Shown here: in pieces, positions 7,505 through 19,900 of the stretch
How positions within the stretch are numbered: position 1 is the first letter of the stretch
Layout of the letters: each line of letters opens with the position of its first letter
Source of the DNA: an uncultured Clostridia bacterium
GTDB taxonomy: Bacteria; Bacillota; Clostridia; Christensenellales; UBA1242
Assembly: GCA_944383335.1 (NCBI GenBank)
Contig: CALWPD010000005.1
Coordinates: 1 to 35,914, forward strand
Reading direction: 5' to 3'
Length of the DNA: 35,914 nt
Program-made: the position numbers and the translations under genes
Notes under the pieces: model-generated
What the model was told of the DNA's origin: nothing
The model's input: only the letters and a program-made list of their open reading frames with translations
The model's database searches: none

Positions 7505-8077
7505 ATGCTAATAATAATTTCAGGTTCCGCAGGAGTTGGTAAAAATACAATAATTTCTCAAATTTTAAACGATAATCCAAATATAAAACTTATGAAAACC
7601 TGTACAACGCGATTGCCAAGATACACAGATGAAGATATGCACAGCCCATATATTTATGTTTCTCGTGAAGATTTTGAAAATAAAATAAAGAATGGCGAAC
7701 TATTTGAACATGAAGAAATTCATAACAATTTTTACGGAGTGTTAAATTCTTCGTTAGAAGAAGTTAAGAAGAGGCAAACTCATTTCATAAAAGATATTGG
7801 CGTTTTAGGTCAAATTAATTTAAAGCGTGCTTTAAAAGATAAGGTTGAAGTGCTCTCAATATTCTTAACTGCACCAAAAGAAGAACTTATTAGGCGTTTA
7901 AAGGCACGTGGCGACCACGATATTGATTTAAGAATATCTAGAATGGAATTTGAACTTAGTTATTCAAAAAATTATGACTATATAATAGAAAATCTAAATT
8001 TAAACAAGACCATTAAAAAAATTGAAGCAATAATAAAAAAACATGAAAAAATAGAGCAAAAACGCTTTGAAAAATAA
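7505..8077 (+). CDS. Divergent guanylate kinase
   Basis: Guanylate-kinase-family protein of 190 residues; the canonical enzyme phosphorylates GMP to GDP with ATP. It shows a P-loop (GSAGVGKNT, with Asn where Ser is usual), the CTTRLPR nucleotide motif, YVSREDF, FEHEEIHNNFYGV, the lid RRLKARG and the YDYIIEN segment. Differences from the standard enzyme: the usual EIDVQG guanine-contact motif reads DIGVLG here, so the second acidic residue is Gly, and the PGE-x-DG loop is altered. It could be the sole GMP kinase of a divergent lineage, or a paralogue with another nucleotide or role. It is monocistronic, with a strong promoter and a terminator. Confidence 0.8.
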   Translation: MLIIISGSAGVGKNTIISQILNDNPNIKLMKTCTTRLPRYTDEDMHSPYIYVSREDFENKIKNGELFEHEEIHNNFYGVLNSSLEEVKKRQTHFIKDIGVLGQINLKRALKDKVEVLSIFLTAPKEELIRRLKARGDHDIDLRISRMEFELSYSKNYDYIIENLNLNKTIKKIEAIIKKHEKIEQKRFEK

Positions 8078-8084
8078 ATTCGAC

Positions 8085-8124
8085 ATAAAAAACCACCAAG
8101 AAGTAAAGTCTTGGTGGATTTTTG
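8085..8124. terminator. Bidirectional intrinsic terminator
   Basis: A 9-bp stem (CCACCAAGA, 8093-8101, with TCTTGGTGG, 8109-8117) has a 7-base loop. A-rich sequence lies on the left and a T run on the right, so it can stop both the kinase transcript and the convergent gene. Confidence 0.9.
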
Positions 8125-10584
8125 TTATGAAATTATTGTAGGCGTAAATGTTGGTTCGTCATCATCCTTTATATGCGCTGTTTTATCATCTTTATGTTTC
8201 TGTAAATTCGTTTTGCGTTCATTAACACGTTTTAAAAGGTCAGTTTCGCTACTTTTCAAAATTTCATCATCATAGTGCAGGTTAGGAGATTCAAGCCCAT
8301 TTTCGGCGACTAGGTCATCAAAAGTTCTTTCATCAATTTCTGGTGCATTGTCTAGCCAGTTATTAGGTTGTTGACCACTTTTTATACTGTTTAATGCAGA
8401 TGATCTAAGTTCAGTTTCTGTTGCATTTAGATTGTTTTGATTGGAGTCAAAAACTGGGTTTTGAAACTGACTTAATTTTGTTCTATATTCCTTTAATTTT
8501 TGTATATCTTCTTTAAGCAAGTCTCGTTGTTTTTCTGGAATTACATTTTTGCCTTTATTTAGAAATTTTTCACGAGCAATTATCTGATTGTCGATTTTTT
8601 CAATATGTTCTGCTTTTGTTGAATAAAAATCTTGATCTTGTTTTTGCATAACGTCGCGTAGTTCATTTATTTTATAAAAAGCAGGTAGGTCCTGAATTAA
8701 TTTTTCCATTTTCGTGGCTTCTTTTTCAGATTTTAGCAGAGTTTTATATTCATCATACGAAAGATTTTTATCAGCTCTTGTTGAGAGCATATCCAATTTC
8801 TTTTGCTGTCGCTTGTTCAAGCCCTTTTTCATAGCCTTTTTTGAAAGTCGATTCAATGTTCGTCTCTCTGAATTCGAGAGTTCTTTAATGGAATGTTTTG
8901 CTTTAATCCAATCTTTAAAGTCCTTACCAATGCTAAATATTGGACTGAAACCGACTTTAAACTGTTGCATAGTTGCAGACATCGCCATACCTGCAACACA
9001 CATTGTGGCAATCAGTGCAAAGATTGGATTCCCAAGCATAAACGCTGCCATAAAGAAGTTTGCTGTTGCTACCAAAAGAATAAATCTTACGCCTTTGTGT
9101 ATCATTGCTGCTTGTTTTTCATTCATTTCTTTTTTGGCTGAATTTGACTTTGAATCATCAGATTTTTTAGGTTGTTCTGCCGTCTTGTTCTGTTTTTGGT
9201 CATTATTGGCTATGCTTTGAGGGGGTGCTTTTTGGTCTTTATTTTCATTTGCAGTAAAACCACTTGGATTGTCATCGTTGTGATTTTTATTGTTGTTAGC
9301 CAAAGGTGATTGGCTTGGTTGGGTAATAGAATTAGGATCGCTACCTCCAGAATTAGCGTCGCTATCTCCCGAATCTGAATTGTGCGAAGCGGTTGTTTCT
9401 TGCAGCTTTGAATTGTCATTGGAGACAATATCCATATCGTTAAAATTTGTTGTATACAAATTTTCACTACCATTGTCTAGATTAACTGTATACATATTAT
9501 TTTGATTGTTGGCATCTAAATTAGTATGATTTTCAGTATTTTTATCTTCAGTTTCATTTTCAACTTTGTTATGCATATCTAAAGTGCTATCTTGTAAATG
9601 CATTGAAGATTCATTGACATTCCAATTTGAGTCTTCTATGTTTGGCAAATCATCTAAACTTTCGTCCAAGTTGACGCTGTACATTTCATTTGTTGCATCT
9701 TTAGTTTTATCAGGGGCATTTGAGGCTTTTATTTTAAGTTCTTCATGCAAGTTGTCCGCTTTGGCTTCTTCCTTGCCTTTGCGATACGTCGCAGATGGCT
9801 TAATAACTTTTTTATATGCCGAATCTGAGGCCAAAACAGGAATATTATTTAAGTCTATGTTCATACCAGAAAAGTTGATAAATGCTTTGGCATCTTCTTC
9901 AGTTATTCTTATACCTTTTCTCATTCTGTTTTCCATCATTTTGGACATTTCAGTGCTTGGCAACAGCCTAAGAACTAAACCACTTGGGGCACGAACAATA
10001 TCTGTTAAAGTCGAGGTAGATAATTTTGCACCATCAGGAAAAATAATTTTGCCATCTGGTGATTTAAGAATTTTAAGCCCGTTTTTAAGCGTCAATGTTT
10101 TGTAATTGTAATCGTTTACAAACATATTAGCCATTTGAGCAGGAAAGGAACTCATCTTTATATTTCCGTTTGCAATTTGAGAGGGCAAACTTTCAGGCAG
10201 AGTTATATCAAGTGGTTTGTCAAAAGTTGCAATAGACTTAAAACTTGTACCATCTTTTATGCTTAAATCATTATGAGAAATTTTAAAAGTTTGTTTGCCT
10301 TTTTCTGTGTCCACAGTAATTGTGAAATCAGTGTTATACTGAGCTGAAACATTGCTTATATTATCAATAATTATGACATCCTTTGTTGAAATTGCATCAA
10401 ACATATGTGATGAATTATCAATAGTAAATTCTCTTTTTTTAGGTTCAATCATAAGAATTGCATTGTCAAAACCTTGCTGGTAAAGACAAAGTGCATCATC
10501 TCCCTTTGCTATAGCAAATTTTTGCTTTTCAGTGTGGTCTTTGTATTTTATATCTATGTTAAACCCATTTGTGAAGTCTGACAT
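8125..10584 (-). CDS. 819-residue membrane-hairpin protein of unknown function
   Basis: Unrecognised protein without a signal peptide. Residues 1-265 look like a folded, beta-rich soluble domain (for example LKNGLKILKSPDGKIIFPDGAKL). Residues 265-490 are low-complexity, rich in Asn, Asp, Ser and Lys, and contain a repeated short motif: MYSVNLD (301-307), MYTVNLD (364-370) and a weaker LYTTNFN (376-382). Two hydrophobic segments (about 499-517 and 520-537) form a membrane hairpin. Residues 545-819 are highly charged, Lys/Glu-rich and probably coiled-coil. Both large parts should lie in the cytoplasm. The ribosome binding site GGAGG precedes ATG 10584, and a strong promoter lies upstream. It is transcribed divergently from the giant exported protein, which hints at, but does not prove, a shared role in the envelope. 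Confidence 0.9.
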   Translation of the reverse strand: MSDFTNGFNIDIKYKDHTEKQKFAIAKGDDALCLYQQGFDNAILMIEPKKREFTIDNSSHMFDAISTKDVIIIDNISNVSAQYNTDFTITVDTEKGKQTFKISHNDLSIKDGTSFKSIATFDKPLDITLPESLPSQIANGNIKMSSFPAQMANMFVNDYNYKTLTLKNGLKILKSPDGKIIFPDGAKLSTSTLTDIVRAPSGLVLRLLPSTEMSKMMENRMRKGIRITEEDAKAFINFSGMNIDLNNIPVLASDSAYKKVIKPSATYRKGKEEAKADNLHEELKIKASNAPDKTKDATNEMYSVNLDESLDDLPNIEDSNWNVNESSMHLQDSTLDMHNKVENETEDKNTENHTNLDANNQNNMYTVNLDNGSENLYTTNFNDMDIVSNDNSKLQETTASHNSDSGDSDANSGGSDPNSITQPSQSPLANNNKNHNDDNPSGFTANENKDQKAPPQSIANNDQKQNKTAEQPKKSDDSKSNSAKKEMNEKQAAMIHKGVRFILLVATANFFMAAFMLGNPIFALIATMCVAGMAMSATMQQFKVGFSPIFSIGKDFKDWIKAKHSIKELSNSERRTLNRLSKKAMKKGLNKRQQKKLDMLSTRADKNLSYDEYKTLLKSEKEATKMEKLIQDLPAFYKINELRDVMQKQDQDFYSTKAEHIEKIDNQIIAREKFLNKGKNVIPEKQRDLLKEDIQKLKEYRTKLSQFQNPVFDSNQNNLNATETELRSSALNSIKSGQQPNNWLDNAPEIDERTFDDLVAENGLESPNLHYDDEILKSSETDLLKRVNERKTNLQKHKDDKTAHIKDDDEPTFTPTIIS

Positions 10585-10613
10585 GTTTCAACCTCCAACA
10601 TTCTACTACTCAT

Positions 10614-10642
10614 ATAATACACATTTTATTTAAATTTGTCAA
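10614..10642 (-). promoter_or_regulatory. Promoter of the 819-residue protein gene
   Basis: On the minus strand: perfect TTGACA (10642-10637), a 17-base spacer and TATTAT (10619-10614). The predicted start is near 10607, with a leader of about 23 bases carrying GGAGG. Confidence 0.8.
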
Positions 10643-10748
10643 TATTAGCTGTTAGATATTTGTTGTGAAAGAGTTTTCTTTAGAAGAATAGAAAAATTCG
10701 TAAAAAATTTGTCATAAAGAAAATTAAAAAAATATTTATTTTATAAAA

Positions 10749-10776
10749 AAATTTATTAAATTCATTTAATAAATTT
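10749..10776. repeat. 13-bp perfect inverted repeat in the AT-rich region
   Basis: AAATTTATTAAAT, then TC, then its exact complement. It consists entirely of A and T in the arms. It could be an operator or simply a result of base composition. Confidence 0.6.
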
Positions 10777-10858
10777 CGAATTTTAAAAATTTTTTTTCGA
10801 GTTAAGATATTAAATATTTTGACGAAATAAAAAATATTAAAAATGAATTTTAAATTGT

Positions 10859-10887
10859 TTGACTTAAATAGGCACAAACTATATAAT
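10859..10887 (+). promoter_or_regulatory. Promoter of the giant protein gene
   Basis: TTGACT (10859-10864), a 17-base spacer and perfect TATAAT (10882-10887). The predicted start is near 10894, giving a leader of about 53 bases that includes GGAG at 10936-10939. Confidence 0.75.
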
Positions 10888-10946
10888 TATTTTGACTAAT
10901 AATGTAAATAATAACTTAAAGTCGATTTGGTTTGTGGAGAATTGTT

Positions 10947-13900
10947 ATGAAATTTACAACTTTTTTAAAAATATTTGCAATTTCGCTGGCATCATTTATT
11001 GGTGCGTGTGCAATCGGTGTGGGGATTTTGGCTATCGCTGGATATTTTAACACACCACAAGTTATGCCACAAAATCTTATGTTTGATCAAGAAGAATATA
11101 ATGTTGATAGTGATTTTCAAATAACCATTTCAACAACAACTACTGATGTAACAGTAACTAGACTAACTTTGAGTTTGCAAAATGGTCAAGTTGTTACAAC
11201 ACAAGATGGAAGCGTTCGCATAAGCGACGGAGTTATTTCAATTCCACAAACGGCAGAAATTGGCAAACCATTTGATGTATATCTTGAAACCACAAAACAT
11301 GACACAGAATGTGAAGGGTTAGATTGGATAACGGGTGGACATAGTGTAATTACAGCAACATCACAAAACCAAGAAATCAATTCAGAAAGTGCCAATGTAA
11401 ATGTTGATGTTCCAGTTTACAAAGTGGAACTTGAGACTCGTGTAACTTCACAGGATAATGATAGTGATATTTTCGCTGTTGGCTCTTTAGTTATGGCAAA
11501 TTTAAAATTTTATCCAGCACGCAGTGCATATCAGTATAGTTTTGATGGTTCAAACGGCAGTGAAACAAAATATAAAAATACATATTTTATGAAAACATCC
11601 AGTACTGATGCAAACATAACCCAGCAAGGAAACACCAATGTTTTTGCAACAAACAAAACTGGAACAAGCAACATTGTAGGATACACTTTTTCATCCACTC
11701 CACAAGAAGAAAGGGTGCTTTTGAGTTTTCAAAATCTTGATGAGTCAGCGAAATATCTTGCAATACTTGCAAGGTTAGAACAGTTGGCAACAGAAGCAAG
11801 CACGTCTCATCAAGCCTATAAAGCATCAAAAAGTATAGACATTGTGGAAGTCGAAGTTGACAGTATGCGTCTTGAAGGTGGAATAGGCAACGTAAATATA
11901 GACACTCGCTTTAGTCTTTACGCAAACAACTCTTCTATATCTCAAAATGCTACACAATCCAGTCTTGGTATTCGTCTATATTCAAGTTTGGATGAAACAA
12001 TTTCTCTCCAACACGAACTAAAAAATGTTGCGATAAGGTTCTTATATAAAGTTGGAAATATATATTATGATGCGGTGAACAACGCAAACAAGGCATACAA
12101 TGTTGTTACAATTCCAAGTTATGGATATGGAAACACTAAACAGGTATTGGTAGATGGTGAAACATTTACATATTATTTTCCAGTCATAACAACGCAAACC
12201 ATAGATGAATATTTCTGGCAATTTGCCGTTACAAATACTGTTGAAATAAACAGCCTTGCACTCGAAGTCAAATATTTTGGAGAAACTGCAGATGATGTGG
12301 AACCAATAGTTGTAACCTTTTCTACAAACACAGTTAATGATGGTTCAATTTACTGGGCAGAGCATGATAGAACTTTAACAATAATTGATGGTGAGATTCC
12401 TACATATAACTCCTTAAATGTTGCACCATTAGCAGTTGTTCCAAATAATAATCTATATCAATCTCGTGCATATTTTGTGATTGCATCCACTCAGTTTGAA
12501 GTCAGTGATTTTATTGTTACGAAAGGTGGAGTGGTTGAATATCAACTCGGATCTCAAACTGTTAGTTTGTATGAAATTGCAGATGGGATTATACAACCAA
12601 AAACAACACAAGCATATGGAAAGACGTTTGATGTTGTATTTATGACAATCCAAACTGATTATGAAGGCAATCCAAAACACGATGAAGACTATAATTATAT
12701 TTTTCAAAAATACAGTCAAGACTCCCTTAACGCAATATCCACACTCCAAGTATATATTGATAAGACACTTTATGGTTTGACAAACAACCTTCAGACAGTT
12801 CTTGCAAATGATGAACTAATCATCAATGACGAAACCAATGATATAGCCTATGTTCAAAACACGACAGCACCTTTTGAAATAATACTTGGTTATGTTTTGC
12901 CACAAGGCGCAGACCAAACACAACAAACCAATGAACAATTAATTTTTAGAAATGCAGTTCTCAATGGCGATATATACATAGTTGCACAATTAGAAGATTC
13001 TGGCACGGAGACATCTCTTATTTACAGCACATCAAATTCAGAGCAATCTGATGGAACAGAATTTGTATTTTCAATGAACATTGGAGCGCTTCCAGAGAAT
13101 ATAAGTGAGCGTAGAATAAAACTTTATGTTGTGTATGATAGCGATGTATTTGTCGAGCCACGAAAATTTGAAGTTTCAACGTACAATGATGGGCAGGCAT
13201 TTAACTGTATAGAAGTTTATGATGGCTCTGCTGTAATATTTAATTTTAATGTTAATTTGGCTGAAGATGGAATATATCAAACGAGCGAACAAAATCGAAT
13301 TTTAGTCAAGTTGGACATTCAAGGTGAAAACGGATATATAAATAGTATTCAAACAACATACACTAGCAATGGCAATGATGTAAGTCAGTACTTATTTAAA
13401 AATGAAGAAGAAGTAATCGATTATTCAACATTGTCAGTTGTTTTACAAGACAAATATGGGAATGAACCAATATCCAGCGAATATACTCTTGAAAGTTCCA
13501 ATACATCAATTCTGACTTTGGCAAATGGGTCGTTTACATTCAGTGGTGCAGGCGATGTTGAGGTTTATCTTAAAGATGCCAGCGGAGTAATCAAAGATAC
13601 TCTTTATCTCACCTCTCAACAAAACGGATATGTTTCTCAAGTCGAGCAACTTGTTGAGACGCCAAATGGCGAAGCAGTAAATAAAAGCGATGTTGTAGTT
13701 TACAATTATAACACATCGGGTGGCAGTTATTCATTCCCACAAATTTCAGTGCCACTTGTTGGTTATGCGGGTTCAACTATAAATTTAAAATCTACAAATG
13801 CTGGGGTTGTAAATCTTATTCTATACACTTATACATATGACGGCGGCCAAGGGCTTTTGACTTCTCTTGTAAACTTTAGTTTAGTCAATGAACAAGATAT

Positions 13901-16900
13901 AACTTCGCTTGAGGGTTATGTTGAATTTGGTGGAACATCTCAAAATTTATTGAGTTTGCAGTTCTTGTGTGATTTTGGAAGAGCATATAGTTTACAACTT
14001 CGTGCAACTCTTCCACAACTTGGTATATCGCAAATAATTGTTCTTGATATTTCACCAAATACTCTAATTTCGGTAGATTCATATGGTAATGATTATTCTG
14101 AAGAACCAATCTCATATGTTGGTAATGTAACTTATCTAGGCGCATATGCAGATTCGCTTTATAATGTTAGAATTCAATTAAATTATATAGTTGGCACAGG
14201 TTCTGATGATTTTTCACTAGATTCATCAAAATACTCACTTTATTTATATGAATATGATGCGGAAGGGCAACTTACAAACAGAACACTTATACCGAATTCA
14301 AATACTTTAACTTCAAATGCGTATATTGTAAGTTACACATCAAGTGAAAATGATCAAGTTTCAAACAGCGATGGAATCGGTCGTGATGATGGACAAGTGT
14401 CAACATATATCTACAATGCATCCATTGTGTTTAAGTCATCAACTGAGAATAATGGATATAAATTTGTGATGCTTGCACTTGAAAAGAATGGACAACAAAA
14501 CAGCACCGTTGATGCCGTTGGTTCATTGTATTTATATATCAATCCAAATATCAGAGTTCAACAAAATTCAAACGAAATTTTGCTTGATGTTGCAAATGCG
14601 AATGTAAATAATACAACATATTATGGGAAAGGTTTATTACTAAGTTCAGATAAAAACTCTCCACTTAGTGTAAAAAGAATTGTTGATGACTCTGAAGAGA
14701 TGCAAAATGTCATGTTCGACATTGATTATTCTAAAATTGACTTTAGATTTGTAAATGATGCAGATAGAACACGTTTTTATATAGAACGTAGTGGTAATGA
14801 CTTTATTATTTACAGTCTTGAAAACATAAATAACAGCACAACACTAAATATAATTTTGACATATGATGGTGTAGATGTCTTAACAAGTGATAACAAATCA
14901 TACGAAATACAACTTACACTTCGTCCTAACATTACACGAAATCCTGATAGTACCATGTGGGTTTTATACAAAGGTGAATATTATCTTAAACTTGTAAATG
15001 GTGAAAGGTACTCCTTTGATGATATTTTGAACGCCTTTACTATTACAAATGATGGTTCGCAGGGGATCACAGCAAACCTTGAAATAGAGAGCACAAACAA
15101 TATAAATGTTCAGGCGCAAACAATCACTATTCAAGGCGTAAATAACAACATAATAGACTCTGCATTTGCTAAAATATATTTAAATAACTCGGCTAGTGGT
15201 ATAGGTGATAGCATTACATTCAAAATCCTGCTTCTTCCTTTTGACGTACCATTTGTTATATATCCAAATGCAATAGAAGAAGAGTATGACATCTACAATC
15301 TTCTTGACATAAATTGGGTAGTTAAAGAAGGTCTTTACTACACACTTACTGATGCGGGAATTGGGAGCACCGACATTCTTATTGAACAAACAGAAGAGAT
15401 TGTTGATGGTGTTTATGGAATAAGATATATTTCCGGAATGCAACTAACAGTTAGAAATCTTGATGAAAATGACCACAACATATATGCATACTTTGAAGGT
15501 ACAAATCTCATAACCGAACCTGTTGGAAAAGATACATTTGTTATAATTGAAGCACGCTTAAACTTAGCAACAGATAGTTTAGTTATTCCTTATTTAGTAC
15601 AAATTAAAAAAGTACTTGACATTCGAGTTTACTACCCATACACAATAACATATTCACAAAATTCAAATCTCAGTGGTACTGACCTATATAGTAGAGTAGA
15701 AGATGTCAAATTTGATATGGAATATTTGAGTTTTGATGAAAATGACACGGCGAGTGTTGATCTACTTGAAAATTTTGATGATGTAATTCCAAATTCAGTT
15801 AATGGAAGTAGAAGGGTTGTTATAGGAAGATTAAATGATGGCGAATTTGTAGAACAGGATAATTTACCTTCTGCAACTTTAACATTTAAAGTCGTTGAGG
15901 TGGCATATTACTTTTATACATGGCAGACAGCACAAGATCCAAGTCGTTATGCAAGTGTAATATCTGGAATTCATGGTGATAGTATAATATCTATAAATCG
16001 TGGTGGAGCTCAGTATTTAAGAGTGAAAGTTCAGATGAGCACTGCAAATGGACTTGAAGCATACTATTACATTAGTGTTGGCGAAATTCCAACCTTAAAC
16101 TTCACTGAGCGTACTGATGGTGGAGTATCCAGTCAAGAGATTCAGGATATTTCTGTACAGGCGGGAGAAAATAACGGCATCAATATAGGAAATGGCAAGT
16201 ACAATTTAACTATGAGTTTTAATTCTTCTTCGAGCACAACAGATGCAACTGACCTATTGTCATTCCACATTGTTCAAGACGAAACAAATGTACACAATAT
16301 TTGGATAGATTATGACACAATGACACTTTATGCCGATGATACCACAGAAAACTATAACACACAATTTGTATTTTATACCAAGTTTGGCGCTTTGGAGACT
16401 ATTAATATATTTGTTTTAACAAACTATTCAATAAATTTGATTACTCCAAACACTTCAAACCTTCAATATAATTCCAACCTAGGAATATATGAAATAGATT
16501 CTGGCAATGTAATCAACATAAATGATACATTCCAAGTAGTCAAAAATGACGGAGAAAGCACTTTTACAACATTTGATGATATTTCTATACGTTTCTTGAA
16601 TTCAGTTGATAATTCAGTTATATCATTTGCAGAAGTTGATGATAAAGATATCATTAAAGTTGGTTTAGTCAAACAAGATACCAATGTAAATATCTTGATT
16701 GTTTTCACGTTTAACGATGGAGCAGAGCAAGTTACTTACAACTTCATAATGAATTTACGCATACACGCAGTTTTAGATATTGGTTTGGCTCCAAACGGAA
16801 AACAAATCAGCCAAATGAATATGTGGCCGGTTAACGGGATAGTGGCAGGCGAGATTACCAATCTTGACATACTTCTTAACTTATTCACATATTCTGGAAA

Positions 16901-19900
16901 TGTTGATTTTAACGAATGGTACGAAAATGTAACATTAAATAATTTAGGCCGTTTTGACATACAACTCATAACCCAAAATGTATATGGTTTATTCAGTGGA
17001 GCAATGAGTGAAAATAGCCCATATGAAATAGTGCTTAATGTAAGTGAAGTGGCAACTACCACACCATTGTCATTCAGAGTTCTATATTATAACACAATAT
17101 CAGATAGCGAATCGCCTGTAATGACATCATATTTCAACTTTACACTTAGTCCAAACTTTGTGATAGTTACAAACTATCCGACACCAAACGCAAGTAGTAC
17201 TGTGGTTGCTGAATCATATTGGTTTGATAGAACCGAAGGAGCAAACAATCTCATTTCATTGGTTGATAAGCCTGACTTGTCAGATAGTGCACGTGTTGTT
17301 GTTCAAGACCTAAATGGACAAAGTCATCAAAATAACATAGTTGCAAGGGTAAATCTTGGAGCAGAATATGTTTATGTAAATGATGAGTTGGTTGGAGAGC
17401 GTTATTTCTCACTAGACACTGAATTTAAAATAAGTCAAAACTCTCAACACAGTGTGTATGATGGACTTAGCATACAGTTTGGTTTATACTATCAAATTAT
17501 CAATGAAACAACCACATATGTTCCTGTTGGAGTTTATAATGTTGTAGTCTTAAACAATGTTTATGAGATGACAGGTTATAACTTTAATGCTCCGGATGCG
17601 ATAAATAGTTTGAATAATTTGGAAAATATTTACATTGGCACAGACGACGATATTTTGACAAGAATCAATTTGACTTTCACAGTTCCAACAGATGCGGTTT
17701 TAACTACAACCAAGTATTTAAAAGTTACGCAAATAAATGGAATAAATGCAGAATCATCGCTTGTAACACTAACTGAGGGTATGCAAGGTGATGAAATTTC
17801 AGTTCTGGTTAACTTACTGGACCTAAATGTCGCAGATATGAGTGCGTTTGTTTCCAGTGATGCGGGCGTTCAATGGAGTGTTTATGAAATTGGTTTAGAT
17901 GACCAACTCATTGATTCCAACTTGACAAATGGTCAGAATGTTCCAATCCAAAGCAATATTTCTGTAACGTTAGAGTCTAGAATACAATTATCATATCGCA
18001 CGGTTACAAATTTCAATGCTCAGGGCGAAAGCGCAACAACGGCAAGCCAAAACATTGAGTTCTTTAAACAATATGGCCTTTTAAGTGGAACAGATTGCAC
18101 ACTTGAGTCAGAGGATATAACAGAAGAACGTACAATCCAAAAGATTATTTATATAAATAGTAGAAATGGCGCAAGTGTGGCTGATGGTGCTTTGGTTGGC
18201 ACATACTATGTAGATTATGGTTTTGATATAGAATTTGAACAAACTGAAGTTTCATTGACAGCAGGTCAAAATACCAGCGTACTTCATAATGGCACTTCGG
18301 CCAACTCAAACTATCTTTCACTACTAAATATGAAGAGAAGTTCAGATGGCTCATATTACACAAAAGATGATTTCTCAGCGGATGGTTTAAACTTGTCGAT
18401 AGATGGTGATACGGTAACTTTCAAAGCAACAAATAGCGACTATCAAAACCTAATAAACAGTGGAACAAGTTATCTAAGATATACACAGTCCGAGAACGAA
18501 GAATGTATATATGACTTTAACTTTATGGCTCAGGGTTCTCCTCGTGAAACTTCAGTAACAACAACATTGGTTTTAACTGTCAACTATGGCACAATATCAA
18601 AAGAATTCCAATTCACTTTTATAGTTAGTCATGATTATGAAAATGAAACATTAAGGAATTCAGATGGCACGCCAAACTCCGAAGTACATCGTAATTATAT
18701 TCGTGATTACAACTTTGTATCATACATAGAGTTTGCAGTTTGGGGAAGCAAAGCGCCAAATGAAAATTTCATATACATTGAGCATAAAAACGAAAACCAA
18801 AACCAAGACGGGAATGTTGCACCAATGTTCAATGTTACATATGACCAAGGCAATGAATACATTTCGCAATATCCACAAAGTAGCACATATTATAATCTTT
18901 CATTCCGTTTCAGCGACATAATGTTTGGCAACAAGAATGTTGACATCGTACTAACCGACGCTTATGGATACACAATTAGATATTATGTAACAATCGTAGC
19001 CCAATACAATATTGAATTTAGAACAAGTTCAATATCAGCATTTGAAAATGACACCATTGGGCTTGTTGATCAAAGTAGTATAGCAAGTAACTATGATCAC
19101 ACAATTTTCGTTACCTTTACAAAGCGAGATAGCGGACTTGCAAACTATGAAGTGGCAGATTTAAATAATTGGAAAGCAACTTTAACCTATGAGGATTCAA
19201 CTGAAACGCAGCAAAAACTTGTTTACGACCTTGAATCAATCAACAACCAATTCTATTTTGATGTAGGTTTCATAGATACATCAAACTTTACTAATGGTCG
19301 AATAACTGGGACCTTAACGTTAAGCGCAACCACCGTTGATAACTATAATGTTTCAGTATCAATACCAATTACCATTCGTGAAAGGTACAGCTTGACTTCA
19401 AGCACCACACCATATGTAAGAGATGGCGTTGCCTTCAGTTTGTTGGATGTTATAGATGTTGTGGACAACAGCCAAAACTTTGTAGTTGGTGAAAGAAGCA
19501 TTACAAATTCATATACAATATATATTGACTTTACCATTAAAGATGAGAAAGGAAGTATTGTTTCTCTTGCAGATGTCGCAAATGTATTATCACTAAGAAT
19601 CAGAGCACATAACGTTCAAACTAGTGAAGACTTCTATGCAACAGTTCCTTATGATAGCTCTACAAAATACCTGTCCGTTACTGATTTGTTTGGATTTGAA
19701 GATATATCTAATTACCAGTTCCGTATAGGTTATACAGTAACTGAACATGAATACGATAGTGAACACACAATCACACACAGCACAACTACAAACAGTGATT
19801 TCTATTACACCAACTCACTAGCCACGCAATCGATTTATGATTTGTCATATGAAACCGATTCGGGTTATAAGGGGTCATCAACACTTGTTACATTCAAAAA

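Larger units (their letters stand above)
10585..10946. other. 362-base, extremely AT-rich divergent intergenic region
   Basis: Gene-free stretch between two divergent large genes. It holds a promoter at each end. The central part (about 10680-10860) is close to pure A/T, with long A and T tracts and inverted repeats. No credible gene is seen: the one short open frame there is a by-product of the base composition. The region could be curved or easily melted, and could serve as a binding site for nucleoid proteins. Confidence 0.7.

Noticed and set aside
8714..9220. 168-codon open frame on the + strand inside the 819-residue protein gene
   Set aside because: It is antisense to a gene with a strong promoter and ribosome binding site; its Phe/Ser/Leu-rich content mirrors the Lys/Glu-rich coiled-coil coding of the real strand.
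9566..10105. 179-codon open frame on the + strand
   Set aside because: Antisense shadow of the same gene; no ribosome binding site and no recognisable domain.
10680..10877. 65-codon frame on the minus strand in the AT-rich region
   Set aside because: Only Phe, Ile, Asn, Lys and Leu codons typical of random AT-rich DNA, and it overlaps the giant gene's promoter.
11007..11012. Lipobox-like FIGAC around Cys21 of the giant protein
   Set aside because: The loose pattern fits, but the hydrophobic stretch continues about 12 residues past the cysteine, which suits a membrane anchor better. Not called as a lipoprotein.
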